Positions 1-5,146 of a DNA stretch of 5,146 nt are shown in pieces (the first letter of the stretch is position 1; each line of letters starts with the position of its first letter). The notes beneath the pieces are model-generated. The model made no database searches. It was not told where the DNA came from and saw nothing but the letters and a program-made list of their open reading frames with translations. Made by a program: the position numbers and the translations under genes. Source of the DNA: Candidatus Thorarchaeota archaeon (GTDB taxonomy: Archaea; Asgardarchaeota; Thorarchaeia; Thorarchaeales; Thorarchaeaceae); the NCBI GenBank assembly GCA_013138615.1, contig WTCK01000172.1:1-5146 (forward strand), given 5' to 3'.

Positions 1-1070
1 TGCTGCAGACGCTGTTCGAGTATCAGAGTATGATGGCCGAGCTACTTGGGGTTGATGTTGTAAACAGTAGCATGTACGACATGGCCACTGGATTAGCGGA
101 AGCGGTCTTGATGGCCGCCAGGGTGAATAAGAAGCGAAGTAAATTCCTTGTGCCTGACACGATCAATCCAGTCCATTGGCATGTAATCAATACGTTTGCG
201 GAGCCTGCAGGCATCACGATTGAGCAGGTCGGACATGACCAGAAGAGTATGCTCCTTGACCTTGCAGACTTGAAGTCGAAACTGGACAGCCAAGTTGCAG
301 GAGTCTATATTGAGAATCCTAGCTACCTTGGTTTCATTGAACCCCAAGTTGATGAGATCAACCATGTCGTTCACGATGCTGGCTCTCTCTTGGTTGTAGG
401 AGTGGATGTGCTCTCTCTGGGTATTCTACGGCCCCCAGGAAACTACGGTGCGGACATAGTTGTTGGTGAAGGACAGTGCTTGGGTTCTACAGTATCCTTT
501 GGAGGCCCATACCTTGGAGTGTTCGGCTGTAAGGATGACATGAAGATTATCCGCCAACTTCCAGGCCGTCTCGTGGGGATGACAAGAACGTCCAACGAAC
601 CCTATGAGCGCGGTTTTGTTCTAACTCTCGTTCCTCGCGAACAGCATATTCGAAGGGAGAAGGCCACCAGTAACATTTGCTCAAATCAAGCTCTGATCGC
701 AGTGACAGCCGCTGTCTACACATCCACACTTGGTCCTGAAGGATTCCGGCATTTGGGTGAAGTAATCGCCTACAGGTCGCATTACGCTGCGAAACAACTC
801 AACAAGATTTCTGGTGTAACAGCGCCCGCTTTTGGTGCCTCATTCTGGAAGGAGTTTGTCATGAGGTTCGAGGGTGACGTTTCTGCTCGGATGGTTCATG
901 AATCTCTACTGAAACGTGATTTGCATGGTGGCAAGATTCTAACTGAAGATTACCCTGAACTTGGGGAATCAATGCTGTTATGCGTAACTGAGCTCAACAG
1001 CAAGACTGCTATTGATGAGCTTGTGGAAGTGGTCCGTGATGTCGTGACTAATGGAGGTGGCACAAGATGA
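1..1070 (+). CDS. gcvPA: Glycine dehydrogenase (decarboxylating) subunit 1, GcvPA; 5' end outside window
   Basis: This is the alpha half of the split P-protein of the glycine cleavage system. With GcvPB it decarboxylates glycine in the cytoplasm and passes the aminomethyl group to lipoylated GcvH. The reading frame is open from base 3 and gives 355 residues. It begins inside the conserved LQTLFEYQSMMAELLGVDV block, so the ATG codons at 30 and 33 are internal and not starts. Subunits of this family are about 440-450 residues, so roughly 90-100 N-terminal residues lie upstream. Other family blocks follow in order: NSSMYDMATGLAEA (about 65-106), IENPSYLGFIEP (about 309-344), GEGQCLGSTVSFGGPYLG (about 466-519), and RQLPGRLVGMTRT continuing to REKATSNICSNQAL (about 552-693). 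The fold is PLP-dependent type I, but this half lacks the PLP lysine, as expected. The gene ends in an ATGA overlap with gcvPB. Family and role are certain; only the true start is unseen. Confidence 0.97.
   Translation, partial: LQTLFEYQSMMAELLGVDVVNSSMYDMATGLAEAVLMAARVNKKRSKFLVPDTINPVHWHVINTFAEPAGITIEQVGHDQKSMLLDLADLKSKLDSQVAGVYIENPSYLGFIEPQVDEINHVVHDAGSLLVVGVDVLSLGILRPPGNYGADIVVGEGQCLGSTVSFGGPYLGVFGCKDDMKIIRQLPGRLVGMTRTSNEPYERGFVLTLVPREQHIRREKATSNICSNQALIAVTAAVYTSTLGPEGFRHLGEVIAYRSHYAAKQLNKISGVTAPAFGASFWKEFVMRFEGDVSARMVHESLLKRDLHGGKILTEDYPELGESMLLCVTELNSKTAIDELVEVVRDVVTNGGGTR
1053..1060 (+). promoter_or_regulatory. Strong Shine-Dalgarno site for gcvPB, inside the gcvPA 3' end
   Basis: GGAGGTGG lies six bases before the gcvPB ATG at 1067 and within the last codons of gcvPA. 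It matches the anti-Shine-Dalgarno core closely. Together with the ATGA stop/start overlap it fixes the gcvPB start and suggests translational coupling of the two subunits, which are needed in equal amounts. Confidence 0.85.
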
Positions 1071-2626
1071 GCCGCCAACGCAACCCTCAAGATTCCAAAT
1101 ACCGTCAGGCCGATTGGAACGAGCCTCTCCTCTTCGAGATGTCCGTGTCAGGCAAGATAGCCCACCGGCTTCCTGCTGTAGAAGGTGAAGTGAAGAGCTT
1201 GGTGGGTTCACTGGATGCGATAATCCCCGCAGGGATGCGTAGGAACCAGAGCCCTAACCTACCAGAGATATCAGAGCTTCAAGTAGTTCGTCACTTTACC
1301 AGATTGTCCCAAATGAACTTCTCCGTGTCTTCAGGCATCTATCCGCTTGGCAGCTGCACAATGAAGTATAACCCCCTCATCAATGAACAGGCTGCCCTGA
1401 ATCCTGGTCTGGCATGGCTTCATCCATACCAAGATGTTTCCACATGCCAAGGTGCCTTAGAGTTGATGTGGGAACTCGCGCAGTGGTTAGCCGAGCTCTC
1501 AGGAATGGACGCAGTAACTCTTCAACCACCCGCGGGTGCCGCAGGTGAGTTTACAGGTGTTATGATTATCCGGGCTTATCACAAGCATGTCATGGATGAG
1601 GGCGACCAGCGCAAGGAGATGCTTATTCCGGATGCGGCTCACGGAACTAATCCAGCCTCGGCTGCGATGGCTGGCTTCAAGATAGTCGTTCTCCCATCCA
1701 GTAACGAAGGCCTTGTGGACCTCGATGCGCTCAAGGCAGCTTCAGGTCCGCAGACCGCAGGTCTCATGCTCACCAACCCAAATACCATTGGAGTATTCGA
1801 GAAAGATATTGGCGAAATTGCGGGCATAGTCCATGACTCTGGAGGCCTTCTATACTATGATGGAGCCAACCTTAACGCAATAATGGGGATAAGTCGACCG
1901 GGGGACATGGGCTTTGATGTTGTGCACATGAATCTACACAAGACCTTCTCAACCCCTCATGGCGGGGGTGGTCCCGGATCCGGAGCAGTGGGTGTGAAGG
2001 AGAATCTAACCGAGCTGCTCCCAGTTCCGCGTGTTGTTAAGGCAAAAGACGGCAAATTCGACCTGAACTACAATCTACCTAGATCTATCGGAAAAGTCCA
2101 TGGCTTTTACGGCAACTTCGGCGTTCTTGTGAGAGCCTATACATACATCTGTGCCTTAGGTAGGGAGGGGCTTCGCAGAACTTCTGAAATCGCGGTGCTC
2201 AATGCGAACTATGTCACACATCACATCAGTCAGATTCGAGGATTCAGTCTGCCTTATTCTCCCAATACACCTCGCATGCACGAGTGTGTCATATCAGCTG
2301 AGAATCTTGCAGAAGAAACCGGAGTGACTGCAATGCATGTGGCAAAGCGGCTTCTTGATCTTGGAGTTCATTCTCCTACTATGTACTTCCCATTGATTGT
2401 TCCAGAGGCACTTATGATAGAACCCACGGAATCCGAATCAAAAGAAGATCTTGACCTCTTGATAAGCGCATTCAAGCAGATATCTAACGAGGCATACAGC
2501 AACCCGGATATCGTCAAGGGTGCACCACATTCGACAGCACTCCGCGACTTGGACGAATACCGAGCAGCACATCCCAAGACTCTCACACTGTCTTGGAAAA
2601 TGCACTTGAAACGGATTGCGAAATAG
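1067..2626 (+). CDS. gcvPB: Glycine dehydrogenase (decarboxylating) subunit 2, GcvPB
   Basis: This is the beta, PLP-binding half of the glycine cleavage P-protein. It pairs with GcvPA to decarboxylate glycine and load the aminomethyl group onto the GcvH lipoyl arm. The product is 519 residues, at the long end of the usual 480-520 range and apparently complete. Visible family blocks are QADWNEPLLFE (14-24), SSGIYPLGSCTMKYNP (88-103), TLQPPAGAAGEFTG (151-164), the PLP-site block AHGTNPASAA (191-200), LTNPNTIGVFE (235-245), YYDGANLNAIMG (263-274) and NLHKTFSTPHGGGGPG (289 onward). Lys292 in the HKTFSTPHGGGG block is the expected Schiff-base lysine. The ATG at 1067 is chosen because it overlaps the gcvPA stop as ATGA and follows GGAGGTGG. 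It gives a family-typical N-terminus with about 12 extra residues before the conserved region. No truncation, frameshift or missing key residue is evident. Confidence 0.98.
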   Translation: MSRQRNPQDSKYRQADWNEPLLFEMSVSGKIAHRLPAVEGEVKSLVGSLDAIIPAGMRRNQSPNLPEISELQVVRHFTRLSQMNFSVSSGIYPLGSCTMKYNPLINEQAALNPGLAWLHPYQDVSTCQGALELMWELAQWLAELSGMDAVTLQPPAGAAGEFTGVMIIRAYHKHVMDEGDQRKEMLIPDAAHGTNPASAAMAGFKIVVLPSSNEGLVDLDALKAASGPQTAGLMLTNPNTIGVFEKDIGEIAGIVHDSGGLLYYDGANLNAIMGISRPGDMGFDVVHMNLHKTFSTPHGGGGPGSGAVGVKENLTELLPVPRVVKAKDGKFDLNYNLPRSIGKVHGFYGNFGVLVRAYTYICALGREGLRRTSEIAVLNANYVTHHISQIRGFSLPYSPNTPRMHECVISAENLAEETGVTAMHVAKRLLDLGVHSPTMYFPLIVPEALMIEPTESESKEDLDLLISAFKQISNEAYSNPDIVKGAPHSTALRDLDEYRAAHPKTLTLSWKMHLKRIAK

Positions 2627-2672
2627 ATCGCTGAGGGCCACCGAAAGCGTTACAGGCAACCATTCACATACC

Positions 2673-3053
2673 ATGGGTGCGATGATAATCGAAAGAAAGG
2701 CCGGAAAACATGGCATCATCCTGAAGGCAGTTACAATTGGCAGTGACCTTCTCGTGACCATCTACGGCGGAGATGAGCATCACATTGGGGGGGTTGCGGT
2801 AGCGCATTCTGCAAGGAGTCACTACAGAAACGCTACTACTGTTAGCGTCAATACATTCACGTTCCCCGGTCACAAGGACTACATTGTAGCCAACTCTGCA
2901 GCGGAGAAGATTTGCAGGTCAATGGGAGTTCCTGTCGTCGTAACGGTTGGAATTCACATCGATAGAGCAACCAGAGAGGAGATCGATGTGGTAGTTAAAA
3001 CAGTGGATGCCATGGTGGAGGACCTGATTGCTCAGTATCAAAAGGCTGAATAG
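2673..3053 (+). CDS. Small LpdD/PAC4-like protein (prenylated-flavin chaperone-like or proteasome-assembly-chaperone-4-like fold), function unknown
   Basis: The 126-residue product is soluble, with no signal peptide or membrane segment. From family memory it resembles small proteins that include LpdD, the accessory subunit of bacterial gallate/protocatechuate decarboxylases, and relatives annotated as proteasome assembly chaperone 4-like. The supporting blocks are GSDLLVTIYGGDEHHIGGVA (23-42), FTFPGHKDYIVANSAAEKI (62-80) and VVVTVGIHIDRATREEI (88-104), followed by a C-terminal helix. His36/His37, His67 and His95 sit in these conserved-looking blocks. The start is uncertain. ATG 2673 is chosen because the recognisable domain begins right after it. 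ATG 2682 is nearly as good. A TTG at 2616 would overlap gcvPB by 11 bp and add 19 unconserved-looking residues. None has a good Shine-Dalgarno site. It lies 46 bp after gcvPB and 32 bp before the MoaD-like gene. No UbiD or UbiX gene is in view, so a decarboxylase-chaperone role cannot be claimed. Confidence 0.75.
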   Translation: MGAMIIERKAGKHGIILKAVTIGSDLLVTIYGGDEHHIGGVAVAHSARSHYRNATTVSVNTFTFPGHKDYIVANSAAEKICRSMGVPVVVTVGIHIDRATREEIDVVVKTVDAMVEDLIAQYQKAE

Positions 3054-3074
3054 CGTGCAGATGGGCGTTCCAAC

Positions 3075-3078
3075 AGGT
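3075..3078 (+). promoter_or_regulatory. Short Shine-Dalgarno site for the MoaD-like gene
   Basis: AGGT lies seven bases before the ATG at 3086. It is short, but the spacing is right and it supports that ATG over the in-frame ATG nine bases later. Confidence 0.5.
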
Positions 3079-3085
3079 CCGACAT

Positions 3086-3367
3086 ATGCGTGTCATGTTC
3101 AAGCCTTTTGGGCCACTCAGACGACTGCTGAAAGAGAATCTAATCGAGATTGAGGTTCCTTCTGGCTCCACAGTTCGGGAAGTGATATCCCAGGTTATCG
3201 AGATAGGAGGCCCCAATGTGAATCGTCTGATAATGAATGAATCGCGCATCAGCGGGAATCTGATAGTGTTATTGAACAAGAAGGACGTGGCCACCCTAAA
3301 TGGAGAGGCCACCGTGGTGAGTGAGGATGATGTAGTTTCCATTCTTCCTCATGTGCAAGGCGGATAG
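3086..3367 (+). CDS. MoaD/ThiS/SAMP-like beta-grasp protein with C-terminal Gly-Gly
   Basis: The 93-residue product has the size and pattern of a MoaD/ThiS-family ubiquitin-like protein. It opens with a basic N-terminal strand containing FGPLRRLL, followed by IEIEVPSGSTVREVI (21-35), a central NLIVLLNKKDVATLNG region, and the typical tail EDDVVSILPHVQGG ending in free Gly92-Gly93. In this family the terminal glycine is adenylated by an E1-like enzyme (MoeB/UbaA/ThiF). It then becomes a thiocarboxylate for sulfur transfer (molybdopterin, thiamin or tRNA thiolation) or, in archaeal SAMPs, is joined to target lysines. The sequence does not tell which of these applies. No E1-like, MoaE or other molybdopterin gene is in the window. 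The gene starts 32 bp after the LpdD-like gene and ends 11 bp before the methylthiotransferase start, whose ribosome site overlaps this stop codon, so the two are probably translated from one transcript. Confidence 0.88.
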   Translation: MRVMFKPFGPLRRLLKENLIEIEVPSGSTVREVISQVIEIGGPNVNRLIMNESRISGNLIVLLNKKDVATLNGEATVVSEDDVVSILPHVQGG

Positions 3368-3371
3368 GTGA
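3366..3371 (+). promoter_or_regulatory. Shine-Dalgarno site that fixes the TTG start of the methylthiotransferase gene
   Basis: AGGTGA is a perfect six-base match to the anti-Shine-Dalgarno core. It overlaps the last two bases of the MoaD-like stop codon and lies seven bases before the TTG at 3379. No ATG or GTG in the right frame lies between it and the conserved N-terminal cysteine block, so it decides for the TTG. Confidence 0.8.
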
Positions 3372-3378
3372 CACACAT

Positions 3379-4671
3379 TTGGGCGCGATATCATACTACT
3401 TGGAAACCTACGGGTGCGCCCTAAACACTGCAGATTCAGATATGATTGCAGGTCATCTTAACGCCCGAGGCGCCAAGCGAGTTCTCAGTCCTGAGGAAGC
3501 CCGGGTCATCATATTGAACACATGTGGTGTCAAGGAGCCAACAGAGGATAGGGTCATTCATCGCCTGAAAGAGCTCTCGAAGATAGCAAAGCCGGTGATT
3601 GTCGCTGGGTGTTTGCCAAAAATATCTCTTCAAAGAGTGCAAAGGGCAATCCCCAACTACGCGGCTATTCTTGGCCCCCAGTCGATTGAAACTCTGGGCT
3701 TGATTGTTGACCGTGTGATGAAGGGCGAACGCGGCCTTCTTCACCTTGAACCCGACACTGGCTCGAAGCTCCAGTTCTTCAAAGGTCCACCCGGTAGTGT
3801 CGTGTGTACAGTTCCCATCTGTGAGGGCTGCTTGGGCAGCTGTACGTATTGCGCGGTCAAATTCGCTAGGGGCAATGTGAAAAGCTATTCAATCAAGTCA
3901 CTGCACGATGTGGTTCGTCGATGTGTTCACCAAGGCTACCGGGAGATTCGTCTAACCGGCCAAGATACAGGGGTCTACGGGCATGAAACCGGAGAAAACC
4001 TTGTAGATCTTCTGCAGGCTTTGGATGACATTGAAGGGACTCACATGTTCAGGCTGGGCATGTTTAATCCCCATCATATCTTAGCCACAATCGACGATTT
4101 TCTACAGGTCATGGGTTCCCCTCGTTTCTTCAAATTCTTCCACATACCACTACAGTCAGGCAGTAACAGCATCCTAGGTGACATGGAGCGGCGCTATTCG
4201 GTTGAAGATTGGCGGTCAGCTGTGCACTCAATCGAAAAGAAGATTCCACTGGCTACAATTGCTACAGACATCATTGTAGGCTTTCCTGGGGAAACCGACG
4301 AGGACTTCGATAAGACAATCGAAATCATTAGCGACTTGAAGCCCTCTGTCGTCAACATATCGAAGTACGGGGACCGTCCTGGTACAGTTGCCTCGCAGGC
4401 CAGAAACAAGGTGAATTCATCAATCAAGAAAGATAGAAGTCGACAGCTATCTGCACTTGTTGCAGAGGTCGTAACGGAGCAGAACGCGACTTGGCTCGGA
4501 TGGACCGGCCCAGTCCTAGTAATAGGTGCTGCTTCGAAAGGTGGAACGCTTTGCAGGAACTCCTCATACAAGGTGGTTATTGTTCAGAAACAGCTGACAC
4601 CGGGAAAAACTGTTGATGTAGAGATCACAATGGCTCATCGAACGCATCTAGCGGCTATGGTTATCCCCTAG
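3379..4671 (+). CDS. tRNA (N6-threonylcarbamoyladenosine37-C2)-methylthiotransferase, archaeal e-MtaB/CDKAL1 type
   Basis: This radical-SAM enzyme converts t6A37 to ms2t6A37 next to the anticodon of tRNAs that read ANN codons, adding a methylthio group at C2 of adenine. The 430-residue product shows all three domains. The N-terminal UPF0004 domain has the three ligands of the auxiliary Fe-S cluster: Cys13 (ETYGCALN), Cys49 (LNTCGVKEP) and Cys78 (AGCLPK). The radical-SAM core has CxxxCxxC at Cys151, Cys155 and Cys158, then LTGQDTGVYG, FFHIPLQSGSNSIL and TDIIVGFPGETDEDF. A TRAM tRNA-binding domain covers about 365-430. The VPI-EGCLGSCTYC-KFARG pattern and the length fit the eukaryotic/archaeal MtaB group better than RimO or MiaB. 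The start is TTG 3379, supported by AGGTGA at 3366-3371, and leaves 12 residues before Cys13, as is usual. Two extra cysteines, 143 and 148, precede the radical-SAM motif. The gene overlaps the converging oxidoreductase gene by 11 bp at its 3' end. Confidence 0.95.
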   Translation: MGAISYYLETYGCALNTADSDMIAGHLNARGAKRVLSPEEARVIILNTCGVKEPTEDRVIHRLKELSKIAKPVIVAGCLPKISLQRVQRAIPNYAAILGPQSIETLGLIVDRVMKGERGLLHLEPDTGSKLQFFKGPPGSVVCTVPICEGCLGSCTYCAVKFARGNVKSYSIKSLHDVVRRCVHQGYREIRLTGQDTGVYGHETGENLVDLLQALDDIEGTHMFRLGMFNPHHILATIDDFLQVMGSPRFFKFFHIPLQSGSNSILGDMERRYSVEDWRSAVHSIEKKIPLATIATDIIVGFPGETDEDFDKTIEIISDLKPSVVNISKYGDRPGTVASQARNKVNSSIKKDRSRQLSALVAEVVTEQNATWLGWTGPVLVIGAASKGGTLCRNSSYKVVIVQKQLTPGKTVDVEITMAHRTHLAAMVIP

Positions 4672-5146
4672 GTTTGATATTCAAATCTACAACTCGACCT
4701 GTCTTGGCGCTCCTTCTTGCAGCCTCTACAATCTCCAATGCGGCAACGCCATCATCAAGACCCACCTTGGGCGTGGCGCCTGTTTCAATACAGGTGAGGA
4801 AGTCGTTGAGGACTTCTCCAAGAGGCTCACCATAGACTTTGATGGTTGCTCCTCTTTCTGGAAGTCTGATTGTCCTGCCGTCTGCAGAAGGTTCTTGGTC
4901 TAAGTCAGTAACCTTAATGATCTGCGCGAATAAATCTAAGACTAACGTTCCCTTTGTTCCAGAAACGTCCATTGTACGCTTCCTGCCTGCGTATTGCCTT
5001 GACAGGTGGAATACGTGCTGTGTGCCACTTTCGAACTCCACAAGCACAGTGCCAGCGTTGAATACTCCTCCCGATTCATTGCATTGTGCGTAGAGTCTTG
5101 CAGGTCCGTTGCTTATCCTAGCCATGATATCAAAGTCATGAACTCC
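4661..5146 (-). CDS. Gfo/Idh/MocA-family NAD(P)-dependent sugar oxidoreductase, C-terminal part; N-terminus outside window
   Basis: The frame is open from the right window edge and gives 161 residues ending at TAA (4663-4661). It begins GVHDFDIMARI, the conserved G-H-D block of this family, whose His is near the nicotinamide and usually takes part in catalysis. The Met at 5125 lies inside that block and is not the start. What follows is the C-terminal alpha/beta substrate domain: a sheet with VLVEFESGTQHVFHLS and GTKGTLVLDL, then the closing pattern GEVLNDFLTCIETG, DDGVAALEIVEAARRSAKTG and RVVDLN. The N-terminal Rossmann domain with its dinucleotide site (about 170-190 residues) should lie to the right of the window. 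Members oxidise or reduce sugars, inositols and UDP-sugars. The tail resembles UDP-N-acetylglucosamine 3-dehydrogenase-like archaeal and bacterial members, but the substrate cannot be read from this part alone. The gene belongs to a different transcription unit converging on the methylthiotransferase gene. Confidence 0.92.
   Translation of the reverse strand, partial: GVHDFDIMARISNGPARLYAQCNESGGVFNAGTVLVEFESGTQHVFHLSRQYAGRKRTMDVSGTKGTLVLDLFAQIIKVTDLDQEPSADGRTIRLPERGATIKVYGEPLGEVLNDFLTCIETGATPKVGLDDGVAALEIVEAARRSAKTGRVVDLNIKPRG

Noticed and set aside
30..35. Tandem ATG codons as a start for a shorter gcvPA
   Set aside because: The conserved LQTLFEYQS block reads straight through upstream of them to the window edge, so they are internal methionines.
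2438..2761. A 107-codon open frame on the - strand spanning the gcvPB/LpdD-like junction
   Set aside because: It is antisense to the conserved end of gcvPB and the start of the next gene. The protein shows no family motif and looks like a shadow frame.
2787..2793. A run of seven G bases inside the LpdD/PAC4-like gene, a possible frameshift or slippage site
   Set aside because: The family-like sequence continues in the same frame on both sides (HHI before, GGVAVA after), so the frame is intact and there is no sign of a sequencing error or programmed slippage.
4194..4571. A 125-codon open frame on the - strand inside the methylthiotransferase gene
   Set aside because: It is antisense to the conserved radical-SAM and TRAM coding sequence, without a recognisable domain or a plausible ribosome site.
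4605..4609. AAAAA on the + strand, i.e. TTTTT about 50 bases downstream of the oxidoreductase stop on its own strand; possible archaeal terminator
   Set aside because: A single five-base tract inside the methylthiotransferase coding region is not enough to call a terminator without transcript ends.
4673..4685. Short inverted repeat TTTGA-TAT-TCAAA just after the methylthiotransferase stop
   Set aside because: Five-base arms with a three-base loop, A/T-rich, within the oxidoreductase coding region; too weak to call a terminator or operator.
4839..5093. An 84-codon open frame on the + strand opposite the oxidoreductase gene
   Set aside because: It lies wholly antisense to a well-supported Gfo/Idh/MocA domain, has no recognisable motif, and its codons mirror the real gene on the other strand.

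Overview
The window reads as a densely packed piece of an archaeal chromosome with base composition near 50% G+C (judged by eye, not counted). Five genes lie head to tail on the + strand and a sixth enters from the right edge on the - strand. The archaeal assignment rests on the gene set: a CDKAL1/e-MtaB-type tRNA methylthiotransferase, a MoaD/SAMP-like small protein ending in Gly-Gly, and a small protein of the LpdD/PAC4-like type. The split glycine decarboxylase occurs in both bacteria and archaea and does not decide the matter. A mesophilic lineage such as an Asgard archaeon (for example Thorarchaeia) would fit, but the sequence does not prove it. Good Shine-Dalgarno sites precede gcvPB and the methylthiotransferase gene, and a shorter one precedes the MoaD-like gene.

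Layout. 1-1070 (+): glycine dehydrogenase subunit 1 (gcvPA), missing its N-terminus at the window edge. 1067-2626 (+): subunit 2 (gcvPB) with the PLP lysine, overlapping gcvPA by ATGA. 2673-3053 (+): a 126-residue LpdD/PAC4-like small protein. 3086-3367 (+): a 93-residue MoaD/ThiS/SAMP-like beta-grasp protein ending in Gly-Gly. 3379-4671 (+): a 430-residue radical-SAM tRNA-t6A37 methylthiotransferase of the e-MtaB type, with a TTG start. 4661-5146 (-): the C-terminal 161 residues of a Gfo/Idh/MocA-family oxidoreductase, converging on the methylthiotransferase gene and overlapping it by 11 bp.

How the genes fit together. GcvPA and GcvPB form the heterotetrameric P-protein of the glycine cleavage system, so the left half is central one-carbon metabolism. 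The next three genes follow with gaps of only 46, 32 and 11 bp on the same strand and could be co-transcribed. The most suggestive pairing is a putative sulfur-carrier or ubiquitin-like protein immediately before an enzyme that inserts sulfur into tRNA. This may be functional or may simply be neighbourhood. No stretch over about 50 bp is free of coding sequence. I saw no RNA genes, mobile elements, CRISPR arrays or convincing promoters or terminators. The window is mostly ordinary housekeeping DNA, and I do not see a clear undescribed system in it.
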